A DNA stretch of 64,000 bases from Chitinophaga niabensis (GTDB lineage: Bacteria > Bacteroidota > Bacteroidia > Chitinophagales > Chitinophagaceae). The position numbers were made by a program, and so were the translations under genes. The stretch is taken from contig NZ_FSRA01000001.1 in the NCBI RefSeq assembly GCF_900129465.1, positions 3,164,482 through 3,228,481 on the forward strand, in the 5' to 3' direction. The notes under the pieces were generated by a model that saw only the letters and a list, made by a program, of their open reading frames with translations, ran no database searches and was not told where the DNA came from. This document shows positions 51,200-60,259 of the stretch, one piece after another (the stretch's first letter is position 1; each line of letters starts with the position of its first letter).

Positions 51200-52320
51200 G
51201 ATCCCATCTTAGGTAAAGGTTCATAAGTACGATACTTCGCAAGGAATACGATGGCCGCCGCTGCCTGTAACAACAGAACAGCCGGCCATTCGTATTTTCC
51301 CAGTATCATGAACAATACCACAAAGGAAATAAGCAATACATAACGCAGGTGTATCTCTGCATCTATCTTTGAGAAGTATAATAAGCAACGGAACAATACC
51401 AGCAGGGATACCGCCACCACAAAACAGGTTAATAATCCCGGTAAGGATGTTTTACCATATGCATTCACAACGATCATCACCATCTCCGGCAGATATAACA
51501 ATGCATAGATGCCGGTCACCCTTATATAATGCCGCCACAGGGGAACAGGCAACTGCTGCACAAAGTTCAGGTAGGTATCATCAAATGAACGATGATGCAG
51601 CATCAGTTGCATATGCAGCAGCACACTTAATATAATGCCCAGCTGCAAACCCCTGATATCAAAATCCATCTGGGCCAGCAGGAAAAAAGTTAGCCACAGC
51701 ACGCCCGCAGAAAATAACTTCACACTGAAAATGCGGCGGGGGTAGTTCGTGAACAATTCGTACAGGAAGAACAATAAAGGCGGTTTTGTAAAATGTTTAT
51801 TCAGCCAGCGTTGCAAATGCCCTGTAAAGAAAAGCACATCCGGCTGATGCAATTTTCTTTCATACAGCAGCAAAGGCCAGATGCACATGACTACATTGAA
51901 TACCACAATCATGGCAACCGGCAGATAATGGCCATGCACAATCCCCACACCCGCAGCAATGCCTGCATACACCAGCACCGGCATATAAATAGCCGTATGC
52001 AGCAATAACCAGATGCGGCGCCGCATGGGCTTATCAATACTGCCCATAGTAGGATACAGGAACTCATACCCCTGCAGCTGAAATGTTTTAAGGATAAACC
52101 CCACACACTTCAGCCCATACAATCCCCATAATAATAATACGATCAGCAGGAAAGTATAACTGCCCAGGAATCCCAGCATCAGGGAAGTATGATAGCTGAT
52201 AAGATTGCCCCCGTCAACAACCCCAAAAAGCAGGTAAAAGAGCACCAGGAAAAAGCCTGTGTTCTGAATATAAAAACGTTGGGTAAAGATCTTCTGAAGG
52301 ATCTCAATGGTTGTACGCAT
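51196..52320 (-). CDS. ABC transporter membrane protein
   Basis: A 374-residue polytopic protein with about nine hydrophobic segments (for example FLVLFYLLFGVVDGG, FLLIVLLLWGLYGLKCVGF, VAVSLLVLFRCLLYF). It has no family motif I recognise, but it starts 1 nt after the ATPase gene stop codon, so it is the likely permease of a two-component ABC-2-type transporter. Cargo unknown. Confidence 0.7.
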   Translation of the reverse strand: MRTTIEILQKIFTQRFYIQNTGFFLVLFYLLFGVVDGGNLISYHTSLMLGFLGSYTFLLIVLLLWGLYGLKCVGFILKTFQLQGYEFLYPTMGSIDKPMRRRIWLLLHTAIYMPVLVYAGIAAGVGIVHGHYLPVAMIVVFNVVMCIWPLLLYERKLHQPDVLFFTGHLQRWLNKHFTKPPLLFFLYELFTNYPRRIFSVKLFSAGVLWLTFFLLAQMDFDIRGLQLGIILSVLLHMQLMLHHRSFDDTYLNFVQQLPVPLWRHYIRVTGIYALLYLPEMVMIVVNAYGKTSLPGLLTCFVVAVSLLVLFRCLLYFSKIDAEIHLRYVLLISFVVLFMILGKYEWPAVLLLQAAAAIVFLAKYRTYEPLPKMGS

Positions 52321-52321
52321 A

Positions 52322-52969
52322 TCAGTTCAGCGTGATGTTTTTATGAGCTACTTTCAGCGTACCGGTCACTGTTAATTCTGCCGGGTCCAGCGGCTGATGG
52401 GAAGTAATGCAGAAGGTGACTCCCTTGGCACTGTAACTACGGATCAGATCATACAGTGTTCTTAATGCCTGCACATCTATCGTGATCAATGGTTCATCCA
52501 GCAATATCAATACTGGGTTGCCGGTAAAGGCCAGCAACAGCGACAACTTCTTCAACATACCACTGGAATAACTGCTCACGGGATTATTCACAAACGTATC
52601 GATCCCCAGCTTTGTACTGATCTCCGCGATCTGCTGCCGGTCCCCTCCTTTTGTGTTAAGATACAATTCCAGGAGGTCCCGCCCCGTCAGGAAAGAAGGA
52701 TATAATGGTTCTGCTTCCGCATAATTGATCAGCCTGCGGAATGCCACCGGATGCTGCCGGCTGCTCACATTTCCCTTCAGTACGATCTCCCCCTTAAAAG
52801 GAATGAGCCCTGCCATCACTTTCATACAGGTAGTTTTCCCTGCACCATTCTCTCCCTGCAACCAGTATATGCCGGGGATCAGTGTAAGGGATGCGATATC
52901 CAGCACCGGGGTATCCTGGTAACTCTTTTTTACTGCATGCAGGGCTATAACCGTTTCAGTAATATTCAT
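52322..52969 (-). CDS. ABC transporter ATP-binding protein
   Basis: A 215-residue ATPase with Walker A GENGAGKT at residues 39-46, signature SSYSSGMLKKLSL (SSGM in place of LSGGQ) near 135, Walker B VLILLDEP and the switch His in CITSHQP. The upstream ATG at 52990 is less likely because it adds only leucines. The gene is divergent from a WYL regulator (34-bp gap) and drives the permease gene behind it. Confidence 0.9.
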   Translation of the reverse strand: MNITETVIALHAVKKSYQDTPVLDIASLTLIPGIYWLQGENGAGKTTCMKVMAGLIPFKGEIVLKGNVSSRQHPVAFRRLINYAEAEPLYPSFLTGRDLLELYLNTKGGDRQQIAEISTKLGIDTFVNNPVSSYSSGMLKKLSLLLAFTGNPVLILLDEPLITIDVQALRTLYDLIRSYSAKGVTFCITSHQPLDPAELTVTGTLKVAHKNITLN

Positions 52970-53003
52970 GATTAAAAGTAGTAAAATCACGTAAATTTAA
53001 AGG

Positions 53004-53750
53004 ATGAATGATAATGACAACGACCTAAAACGGCTTTCCCGGCTTACTGCCATCCTCATTCAACTACAGTCCAAACGCCTGATCACCGCAACCATGCTGG
53101 CGGACAAGTTTGAAGTAAGCGTAAGGACCATCTACCGGGATATTAAAGCCCTCGAGCAGGCCGGGGTACCTATCCTCACGGAAGATGGAAAAGGATATTC
53201 CATTATGGAAGGATATCGCCTTCCGCCGGTAATGTTCACAGAAACAGAAGCCAATGCCCTCATCACGGCAGAGCAATTCATCCTCAAAGATAAAGATGCC
53301 TCTTTTGTGAAAGAGTATACCGCCGCTATCAACAAGATCAGGTCTGTACTCCCCCATCATACAAAAGATAAAATAGATCTCCTTTCTTCCCGTATCATTT
53401 ATAAGAATAACTACGAGGAAGTAAAGACCAGCAAATATCTCTCACAGCTGCAACTGGCCCTTACCAACTTCAACGTTACCCGGATCAGCTATTACAGCCC
53501 GGAAACAGATGAAAGCACGGAAAGGAAGATCCAGCCCTTTGGCCTCTATAACAGCGCGCAGGAAAACTGGCTGGTCATGGCCTGGTGTGATCTGCGGAAA
53601 GACTACAGGGCCTTCCGGCTGGACAGGATCAAAAGCCTGGAACTGCTACCGGAAAAATTCGAGCTGCATAAAATGACGCTCCAGAAGTATTTTGAGCAGG
53701 CCAGGGAAAGAGAAGAAGAAAAAGCCAGGAATTTTAAACCCCTGACATAA
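53004..53750 (+). CDS. HTH-WYL transcriptional regulator (YafY/DeoR-like)
   Basis: A 248-residue regulator with an N-terminal winged helix (RLITATMLADKFEVSVRTIYRDIKALEQAGVPI, read in parts near 25-60) and a WYL domain at about 140-225 (RISYYSPETDES, VMAWCDLRKDYRAFRLDRIKSL). WYL domains sense nucleic-acid or nucleotide ligands. It is divergent from the ABC transporter genes with only 34 bp between, and is followed by the DUF4199 gene with its own promoter. Confidence 0.9.
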   Translation: MNDNDNDLKRLSRLTAILIQLQSKRLITATMLADKFEVSVRTIYRDIKALEQAGVPILTEDGKGYSIMEGYRLPPVMFTETEANALITAEQFILKDKDASFVKEYTAAINKIRSVLPHHTKDKIDLLSSRIIYKNNYEEVKTSKYLSQLQLALTNFNVTRISYYSPETDESTERKIQPFGLYNSAQENWLVMAWCDLRKDYRAFRLDRIKSLELLPEKFELHKMTLQKYFEQAREREEEKARNFKPLT

Positions 53751-53769
53751 GGCTGTCACAACCCCGGTA

Positions 53770-53777
53770 TAGTTTTG
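53770..53777 (+). promoter_or_regulatory. TAnnTTTG -7 element before the DUF4199 gene
   Basis: TAGTTTTG matches the Bacteroidota -7 consensus and lies 24 nt before the ATG at 53802. Confidence 0.5.
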
Positions 53778-53801
53778 TTCTGAACATTAAAACAATGTAA
53801 A

Positions 53802-54269
53802 ATGAACAAATACAAAACCGAGGTAAAATGGGCATTGATCTTCTCCGCCATGGCAATTGCCTGGGCCTTCATTGGTAAATTATCAGGAATGACTGATTCC
53901 CGGATAGACAAACTTCAGCTTTTCAACTCGCTGGTACTTATACCCGGCTTCATCATTTACCTCCTGGCATTACTCGACAAGAAAAAGCAAGGCCCCCAAA
54001 CCTATAAACAGGGGTTGATCAGCGGCCTGGTACTTACGCTGTTTGTAACCATCCTGGGAACACTCACTACCTTTATTTCCACCAGGCTGATATCCCCCGA
54101 GCTTTTTCCCAACATCATCCGTTATATGGTTAACACCGGCCAGATGTCTCCGGAGCAGGCAGCGCAACAATTTAATTTAAGTACATTTATTATTACGGGG
54201 TTAATAGCCGGCCCTGTTACAGGCTTGATCTTTTCCCTGGTAGCAGCAGCTTTTACACGCCGTAAATAA
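53802..54269 (+). CDS. DUF4199 membrane protein
   Basis: A 155-residue inner-membrane protein with four hydrophobic segments (WALIFSAMAIAWAFIG, SLVLIPGFIIYLLALLD, GLISGLVLTLFVTILGTL, LIAGPVTGLIFSLVAAAF) and a charged loop with FPNIIRYMVNTGQMSPEQAAQ. This is the DUF4199 pattern, a Bacteroidota family of unknown function. The DUF1801 gene follows after 11 nt and is probably cotranscribed. Confidence 0.8.
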   Translation: MNKYKTEVKWALIFSAMAIAWAFIGKLSGMTDSRIDKLQLFNSLVLIPGFIIYLLALLDKKKQGPQTYKQGLISGLVLTLFVTILGTLTTFISTRLISPELFPNIIRYMVNTGQMSPEQAAQQFNLSTFIITGLIAGPVTGLIFSLVAAAFTRRK

Positions 54270-54280
54270 AACATCCGATC

Positions 54281-54664
54281 ATGTCAAATTTTGAAAACGT
54301 AGAAGACTACATGAAAACCTTGCCGAAAGAAAGCAAAGCTATACTGGAAGAAGTAAGGCAGGTGATCAGGAAAACAGCTCCCGGGGCAGAAGAAGTGATC
54401 AGCTACCAGTTACCGGCACTGAAGTTCCATGGTATGCTTATCTATTATTCTGCTTATAAGGACCATATTTCCTTATCCTTCCCCAGTGCCAAAACCATTG
54501 AGGTATTGAAAGCAAAGGCAGTGCCTTATGAACTGGGGAAGAGCACCATCAAATTCCCGCTGAACAAACCGATGCCCTTCCCTTTGATCAAAGAGATCGT
54601 ACAGATAAGGATGAAGGAAAACCTTGAAAAAGCAAGCCTGAAAACGAAACCAAAAAAGCGTTAG
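54281..54664 (+). CDS. DUF1801 (YdhG-like) protein
   Basis: A 127-residue cytoplasmic protein of the YdhG/DUF1801 type, related to the frataxin-like chaperone Fra of Bacillus. Typical segments are YMKTLPKESKAILEEVRQVIRKTAPGAEEVISY (in parts) and YYSAYKDHISLSFP, SAKTIEVLK, STIKFPLNKPMP. It has a Lys-rich tail. It is 11 nt behind the DUF4199 gene. A role in iron handling is family inference only. Confidence 0.8.
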   Translation: MSNFENVEDYMKTLPKESKAILEEVRQVIRKTAPGAEEVISYQLPALKFHGMLIYYSAYKDHISLSFPSAKTIEVLKAKAVPYELGKSTIKFPLNKPMPFPLIKEIVQIRMKENLEKASLKTKPKKR

Positions 54665-54718
54665 TGTTTTTGTACCAGGATCAATGTTCCTGAACAGCCC
54701 TGGCATAGTTGCCTCCGC

Positions 54719-55498
54719 TTAATGCTTTTGGATCCAGTCCAGTACATAATCCGCATCTCCCTGCCAGCCAGGCTGGCCTAGCACATTGTGATTCCTGCCC
54801 GGGAACTCCTTATACTCCAGCACAGACCCGTTCTTTTTGTACCGCTTAAAGTTCCGGGCATTCAGATGTGCAGGGATAATGTTATCCCAGCTGCCGGAAG
54901 TGATCAGCAAGGGGGGATGCGGTTTATCCCAGTCAACCCTGGCTGCGCCGCTTAATCCTCCCCTGGCCACTGTTTTGGATTCAGGAACGGTGAGCTTTTC
55001 GTACGCCACCTGTTGTTCTTCCAAAGGCTGTCCGTTCACAAAAGCATACTGCCAGTCTTTAAAAGACATCATATAGGTTTTCTTCAGCGAAGTGAATAAA
55101 CCCAGCGATTTCCAGCCGCCTTTCAGAAAAGAAAATTCATAGGGAAAAACGCCGAGTGGTGGTACAGGATGAATGGCTACTCCTTTGGAAGCAAGGTCCC
55201 GGTTCACCAGGATCTGCGTCATCAGGCCTCCCAATGAATGCCCTATAATGACCGGTTTTTCCGGTAAGGACTTTGCCACATTCGCATAGGAATCGATCAC
55301 TTCTTTTAAGGTTAAGGTAGCCAGATCAACATCGTTAGGCTGCCTGCTCCGGAGGGTGGGGGCATCACCATCTTTAAAGGGCCAGGCCGGGGCTAAAGTT
55401 TTATATCCTTTGCTTTCAAAATACGCTCTCCACTCATCCCAGCAATGATGAGTAACAAATGCTCCCGTCACGAATAAGATAGTTTTAGAAGTTTCCAT
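54719..55498 (-). CDS. Alpha/beta hydrolase
   Basis: A 259-residue cytoplasmic alpha/beta hydrolase: oxyanion segment FVTGAFVTHHCWDEW near residue 9, nucleophile in IGHSLGGL near 85, acid near SGSWDNIIP and His in FPGRNHNVLG near 240. The usual HG motif is TGAFVTHH, so substrate class differs from classical lipases. It is a single gene, 55 nt after the DUF1801 gene end and convergent to it. Confidence 0.85.
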   Translation of the reverse strand: METSKTILFVTGAFVTHHCWDEWRAYFESKGYKTLAPAWPFKDGDAPTLRSRQPNDVDLATLTLKEVIDSYANVAKSLPEKPVIIGHSLGGLMTQILVNRDLASKGVAIHPVPPLGVFPYEFSFLKGGWKSLGLFTSLKKTYMMSFKDWQYAFVNGQPLEEQQVAYEKLTVPESKTVARGGLSGAARVDWDKPHPPLLITSGSWDNIIPAHLNARNFKRYKKNGSVLEYKEFPGRNHNVLGQPGWQGDADYVLDWIQKH

Positions 55499-55650
55499 AA
55501 TAGTACAGGATTTAGAGGTTTAGAATAAGGGGTACACGTTTATACAAAGTACAATAATCAATTCATACACCCAAACAGGCAGTTCAGCCAGCCTATCCGC
55601 TGCCAGCCGGTTAATATGAACTTACTTGCGCCTAAATTAAAAAGTTTGTT

Positions 55651-56967
55651 ATGCAACAGCGGCACCCCTGGCTGTTAACATTGGTCCTTATGACCTTTGT
55701 TTCCGGCACCTTCGCGCAAAAGCGCAACCCCATCAATTACAAAAAACAATTAGACGAAACCTTCGCAGCAATCAGCAAAGCGGATATTGCAAAAACCTCC
55801 GACATCAAAAAAGTAGCAGACCTGTATCTCCTGTCAGACGTGGCAGACCAGGGCATTGCCCTCCTGGATGCAGAAAGCGAAAGAATGAAACAGGAACTGG
55901 CAACCCGGAGATCAGCTTTCTCAGGAGGCTCCGCAGGGCTGGACAGGCAATTCCTGCAACTTATCTCAGATATGCCGGAACCCGTCATCAGTCTGCCCCT
56001 GGCTAAAAAGACCATGAAACCAGGCCCGGGAGAGGACATTTATTCCCTTTACATTAAAAAAGTAGAAGCTTACCAGGAACAGTTAAAAGAAGAGATCCAA
56101 AAGAATGCACCCACTTTCACCACTGTACCCACTGCTTACAAAGCCAAACAGGACCTGGAGAACAACCCCATGATCCAGCAAATGGGAGGACTGGAAAAAC
56201 TTCAGAACATGAGTCCCGCAGAACGGCAGGCACTGGCAAAGCAAATGGCAGAGAAGGTGAAACAAGATCCGCCCGGTGAAGATGGCGATCCCAAAAGAGC
56301 ATTTACCCAAAAGATGATGAAAGATCCCAACTATGCAGCTAAGTTCAACCACATGACGGTGCCAAAACAACAGGAAGAATACGAAAACTTCAAAAAGGAA
56401 AATGGATTTGTTGGTAATGAACTTCCCAAAAAAACAGATAATGCTGCACTCAATATCACCATCGATCAAAAAATAACCGCCATCTTTAATCACCGCCAGG
56501 AATTAGGTACAGTTGTAAAACCTTTACAGGAAAGAACTGAAGCATACTTCGCCGATGTAAATAAGCAACTAAGCGAACAATTAGAGGAACGCGCTAAAGC
56601 ATTACCCATCGTAGAACATGGCGAAGCCGGCAAAGGAAAAGAAACCCGCCCGCTGGACATTGCTTACAATATTGTTTTGTATCCCGTAAAAATACAGGAG
56701 GCCCTGGCGAACAAGAACATCTGGGCCAGCCACCTTGCTGCTTTAAAAGTGACCATTGCAGAATATGATGCATTCCTGGCTGCCTACTGGGGTAAAGATA
56801 AAACCACCGATCAGCTGATGGCGCAAAGGAATCAAACTCCCCCGGCCATACTTTCCGGGATCTGTAATGAAGTGATCCGATTGACAAAAATGGCGAAGTA
56901 CTACACCAATACCAGTGCATCTGCACAACGTTCTTATGATGAAAAGGTATTGCGTTTATATGAGTAA
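55651..56967 (+). CDS. Exported protein of unknown function
   Basis: A 438-residue protein with a signal peptide (PWLLTLVLMTFVSGTFAQ). The mature part is helical and rich in charged residues, with Pro/Lys/Met-rich stretches such as NNPMIQQMGGLEKLQNMSP and a FxxxM-like region near 220. No domain is recognised. It may be a periplasmic helical protein. The RidA-like gene begins 40 nt after it and may be cotranscribed. Confidence 0.6.
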   Translation: MQQRHPWLLTLVLMTFVSGTFAQKRNPINYKKQLDETFAAISKADIAKTSDIKKVADLYLLSDVADQGIALLDAESERMKQELATRRSAFSGGSAGLDRQFLQLISDMPEPVISLPLAKKTMKPGPGEDIYSLYIKKVEAYQEQLKEEIQKNAPTFTTVPTAYKAKQDLENNPMIQQMGGLEKLQNMSPAERQALAKQMAEKVKQDPPGEDGDPKRAFTQKMMKDPNYAAKFNHMTVPKQQEEYENFKKENGFVGNELPKKTDNAALNITIDQKITAIFNHRQELGTVVKPLQERTEAYFADVNKQLSEQLEERAKALPIVEHGEAGKGKETRPLDIAYNIVLYPVKIQEALANKNIWASHLAALKVTIAEYDAFLAAYWGKDKTTDQLMAQRNQTPPAILSGICNEVIRLTKMAKYYTNTSASAQRSYDEKVLRLYE

Positions 56968-57007
56968 AGAGGGATTTTCGTTAGTTTTATATCTAAAACC
57001 CAGCTAT

Positions 57008-57466
57008 ATGAAAAAGACCTTATTTCTTCCATTACTACTGCTGTCGTTCTCTTCCTTTTCTCAAACAGTAAAACTAATTAACCCTCCCTCCCTTGCCACC
57101 CCCAAAAGTTATTCCCATGCAGCGGTGATAGATCTCGGCACCTGCACTATGGTGATCATTGCAGGCCAGGTAGCATTTGATAAAGAAGGTAACCTGGTAG
57201 GTAAAGGAGATATCGGTAAACAAACAGAACAGGCATTCCGCAACATCAAAAGTATCCTGGAAGCCAACGGCGGCACCATGGAGCATCTTGTAAAACTGGG
57301 ATACTTTACCGTGGATGTTTCCAGGATCGAGGAGATCCGGAATGCCAGGAACCAGTTCATCAATACCACCAAACCTCCCACCAGTACACTGGTACAGGTT
57401 AGTAGATTATTCCGGGAAGACCTGTTGATGGAGATTGAAGCTACTGCCATTATTCCTAAAAAATAA
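57008..57466 (+). CDS. Exported RidA-like protein without the key Arg
   Basis: A 152-residue protein of the RidA/YjgF fold. It has a signal peptide (LFLPLLLLSFSSFSQ), so it should be periplasmic, unlike cytoplasmic RidA. Family blocks are IIAGQVAFDKEGNLVG, QTEQAFRNIKSILEANGG and LLMEIEATAIIP. The Arg that binds the carboxylate in RidA, in the AR(S/T) position before the VEIEA block, reads PTSTLV here, so imine deaminase activity is unlikely. The start at 57008 opens on the signal peptide; a longer frame overlapping the previous gene is rejected. Confidence 0.8.
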   Translation: MKKTLFLPLLLLSFSSFSQTVKLINPPSLATPKSYSHAAVIDLGTCTMVIIAGQVAFDKEGNLVGKGDIGKQTEQAFRNIKSILEANGGTMEHLVKLGYFTVDVSRIEEIRNARNQFINTTKPPTSTLVQVSRLFREDLLMEIEATAIIPKK

Positions 57467-57656
57467 ATTCAGGTAACATCCCGTTGTTCTCACGGCTGAA
57501 TACCCACATTTTACAGTCCAGGGTCAAAATCCTGCAACTCAAGGGAAATTCTCTTGTGTAAAGGACTTGCTCCTGCATTTTTGCCATCAAAAAGCCGATG
57601 CTGATATTAGTGATCATACTGGCCCTGAAGCGGCTGTTGAATGCAAAAAAGGAATA

Positions 57657-58268
57657 ATGATGGAATTACGGAAGATCAAAAATAAAGGTCAGGCCAGGTT
57701 ATTTGAAAGCAGGTACCTGGAAATGCTGACCAAAACACATCCCCTCATCATCTGGGGCATGTACCTTCCCCTGATCATCTATATGATCTATTATAGTTAT
57801 GCCGTATTATGGTTTGCGGCGGGAACCATTGCATGCTTATTTGCGGGAGCACTTTTATTCTGGACCTTTTTCGAGTACGTAATGCACCGTTTCGTTTTCC
57901 ATATGGTCAGCGAAAACCCCAGGTTAAAGAAACTGGCCTATATGATCCATGGCAATCACCATGAATACCCGCGGGACAGGCAACGGCTGTTTATGCCGCC
58001 TGTTCCCAGCATCCTGTTAGCCGCATCTATATTTGGCATCATGTACCTCCTGATGCAAAACATTGCTTTCATGTTCTTTCCCGGTTTCCTGTTCGGATAC
58101 CTGATCTATGGGAGTATACATTATGCCATCCATGCCTGGAACCCGCCCTTTCCATTCATGAAACCCTTGTGGCGCAATCACCACCTGCATCACTATAAAA
58201 GTGAAGAAAAAGGCTTCGGTGTAAGCACCTCTTTGTGGGACAGGATGTTCGGTACTTTCTTTGACTAA
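57657..58268 (+). CDS. Fatty-acid hydroxylase / sterol desaturase family protein
   Basis: A 203-residue inner-membrane di-iron enzyme. The His boxes are intact: HRFVFH, HGNHHEYPRD, YAIHAW and HHLHHYKSEE, between four hydrophobic segments. It resembles bacterial fatty-acid 2-hydroxylases that modify sphingolipid or ornithine-lipid acyl chains, which suits a Bacteroidota membrane. The start at 57657 (or the adjacent ATG at 57660) has an AAAAAGGA sequence just before it; a longer frame from 57567 adds a non-membrane polar segment. It is a single gene, with the convergent MarR-GNAT gene overlapping its end by 4 bp. Confidence 0.88.
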   Translation: MMELRKIKNKGQARLFESRYLEMLTKTHPLIIWGMYLPLIIYMIYYSYAVLWFAAGTIACLFAGALLFWTFFEYVMHRFVFHMVSENPRLKKLAYMIHGNHHEYPRDRQRLFMPPVPSILLAASIFGIMYLLMQNIAFMFFPGFLFGYLIYGSIHYAIHAWNPPFPFMKPLWRNHHLHHYKSEEKGFGVSTSLWDRMFGTFFD

Positions 58269-59215
58269 ATGCTCAGTTCCATCTGGATGTTACAACGTTC
58301 ATAAGGAGTGGCCCGCCCTGTCACTTTCTGGAAGCCCAGCTTATAATACAGGTTGATGGCCGGTTTCAGAACAGTATTACTTTCAAGGTATAATTTGCGT
58401 GCGCCGAGGGAACGGGCCTTTTCAATCACTGCATTTCCCAGCAGCCAGCCAATGTTCCTGCCCTGTGCACGGGGAGAAACCGCCATCTTGGCGAGTTCAA
58501 AATCATACGCCGGGTCTTTCATTTTGATCAAAGCGCAAACGCCCACCGGCTCCCCTTCATATAAAGCCACAAGGATGTGACCTCCTTTATTGAGGATATA
58601 GCCCCTGGGATCATCCAGCGCTTTATGGTCCGCTTCTTCCATTTTAAACCAGGTGGAGATCCATTCCTCATTCAACGCCCTGAAGGCCTCCCGGTACGCA
58701 GGTTTGTAATCCACGATCTGTACCCTGGCACTCTCCCTTTCCTTTTTCTGTTCCTGCACCCTGCGCAGGAGCGACTTCTGCTCCAGTAAAAATTCCCATT
58801 CCCCGATAGCCTTCCAGAGATCGTTCCGGGTGTTTGCAGACAAATCTTCCACGGCATTGTTCACATCCTTATACTGGTCCTGGATCTTCTCCACTATCTC
58901 CTTTCCTTTGGGTGAGAGGCTTACCATATTGCGCCGCCCGTCTGCTTTATCATTCTTCTCCTTCACATACCCTTTCTTAGCCATTTCCGTAACGATCTTG
59001 CTCACCGAAGGATGAGAATGGCCTATTTCCCTGGCAATAGCTGTTACCGTACTGGCCCCTTCCGTGGAAAGCACATAGAAAACAGGGAACCATTTCGGTT
59101 GCATATCAATGTTATACAGCTTGAAGATCTGGGCAGCGTCTTCTGTTATTTTTTCACTCAGTAAGCGGAGCCTGCTGCCGATGGCCAGCTTACCTACCGT
59201 ATCAAAGAAGTTCAT
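58265..59215 (-). CDS. MarR regulator fused to GNAT acetyltransferase
   Basis: A 316-residue bifunctional protein. Residues 1-150 are a MarR winged-helix domain (TVTAIAREIGHSHPSVSKIVTEMAKKGYVK). Residues 165-316 are a GNAT acetyltransferase with the acetyl-CoA loop VSPRAQGRNIGWLLGNAVIEKA near 245 and LYLESNTVLKPAINLYYKLGFQKV near 280 (quoted in parts). Such fusions are thought to link an acetylation event to gene control. A perfect palindrome lies 12 nt upstream, so it is probably autoregulated. Confidence 0.92.
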   Translation of the reverse strand: MNFFDTVGKLAIGSRLRLLSEKITEDAAQIFKLYNIDMQPKWFPVFYVLSTEGASTVTAIAREIGHSHPSVSKIVTEMAKKGYVKEKNDKADGRRNMVSLSPKGKEIVEKIQDQYKDVNNAVEDLSANTRNDLWKAIGEWEFLLEQKSLLRRVQEQKKERESARVQIVDYKPAYREAFRALNEEWISTWFKMEEADHKALDDPRGYILNKGGHILVALYEGEPVGVCALIKMKDPAYDFELAKMAVSPRAQGRNIGWLLGNAVIEKARSLGARKLYLESNTVLKPAINLYYKLGFQKVTGRATPYERCNIQMELSI

Positions 59216-59226
59216 TGTGTATATAA

Positions 59227-59246
59227 TTACGTAACTGGTTACGTAA
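59227..59246. promoter_or_regulatory. MarR operator
   Basis: TTACGTAAC and GTTACGTAA are perfect 9-bp arms with a 2-nt centre, 12 nt upstream of the MarR-GNAT start codon. Length, symmetry and position are those of a MarR-family operator. Confidence 0.75.
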
Positions 59247-59282
59247 ATTTAGGGAGAAGTGAAATACCGGCCAAATAAAAAT

Positions 59283-59355
59283 AAAAAAGGCCTCTTGGGT
59301 GATATGCCCCCAAAAGTGTCTAACTTCTGGGGGCAGTTCATTGGGAGGCCTTTTT
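59283..59355. terminator. Terminator with nested inner hairpin (second copy)
   Basis: Outer arms GGCCTC (59289-59294) and GAGGCC (59345-59350) are flanked by A6 and T5. The inner stem pairs TGCCCCC (59305-59311) with GGGGGCA (59329-59335), with further pairing inwards. Reverse-complemented, the inner unit is nearly the same as that at 8550-8582. The minus-strand gene at 59456 ends upstream of it. Confidence 0.8.
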
Positions 59356-59455
59356 ATATAAAATGTTGTTCTTTAAATGAAACAAAGTGACCGCATTTTA
59401 TCCCCACGGTTCCTTAAACAAAGGGATCATACTTTATCCCGGGGCCTTTAAAAAC

Positions 59456-60019
59456 TCACTTCAACTCTTTAAACAACGAAACCGCTCCATCCATCTCTAC
59501 CCTCAGCACATCAGTCTTAACACCATCCTGCACTTCAATGAAATACATGTCTTCATCATCAAACTGCGTTCCGTACAGCAGCATATCTGTATCATTGGCC
59601 TCATTGTCGTCAAACATCAGCACAGGCGCACCTTCATAATTCTGGTAATGTTTCTTTATATATTTCTGCGCACTCATCGGCAGGTCGCTGAATTGCCGGG
59701 GAGAAGTAGTGCCTACCAGCTGCGAAGTAATATCGTAGTAAGCAGTTGTTTTCCTCCCATCCTGGTTGGTGAAAGTAGCCTCATCATAATAACCCGACCT
59801 TGCCCATTGTACATCCTGCACATCGCCAAAATCAAAGGCAAACTTCTCTTTAGATTGAAAACTAACCTCCTTGCCCTCCAGCGCTCTTAAGGCCACCCGC
59901 TTTTCATGCCTTTCTTTCCTGATCTCTTTCTTGTCCTTACCTACCATGGCAATTGTGTTTTGTGCCTGTAAGGAACCCGCCGCCATCACTACGGCCATTA
60001 ACAATACTACCTTTTTCAT
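59456..60019 (-). CDS. Exported PepSY-like protein
   Basis: A 187-residue protein with a signal peptide (KKVVLLMAVVMAAGSLQAQ). After a Lys/Arg-rich helix (KKEIRKERHEKRVALRALEG), the mature part shows the repeated beta pattern of PepSY-like (beta-lactamase-inhibitor-like) domains, for example VQDVQWARSGYYDEATFTNQDG and TTAYYDITSQLVGTT. Role unknown. It is a single gene and ends in the nested terminator at 59283. Confidence 0.6.
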   Translation of the reverse strand: MKKVVLLMAVVMAAGSLQAQNTIAMVGKDKKEIRKERHEKRVALRALEGKEVSFQSKEKFAFDFGDVQDVQWARSGYYDEATFTNQDGRKTTAYYDITSQLVGTTSPRQFSDLPMSAQKYIKKHYQNYEGAPVLMFDDNEANDTDMLLYGTQFDDEDMYFIEVQDGVKTDVLRVEMDGAVSLFKELK

Positions 60020-60259
60020 TTCCTGTTTTTTAAATTGTTAATTAAAAAGAAATGCCGCCGTAAATCATAACAATTCAACAGGAAAGTTCATGTGCCGGTT
60101 TAGAAGGATTTGTTAAATTTAAACCATGTTAAAGGCTACCCGACAAGATAAAGAGAAAGTAATCTTACGGCTGTCGAACCAGGTATGCCCATTCAATTGA
60201 ACAAAGCGCCGTGAAAATTTATCAGCAAGTTCCGGGTTTAACGGGTTAAAAAGGAGCCC

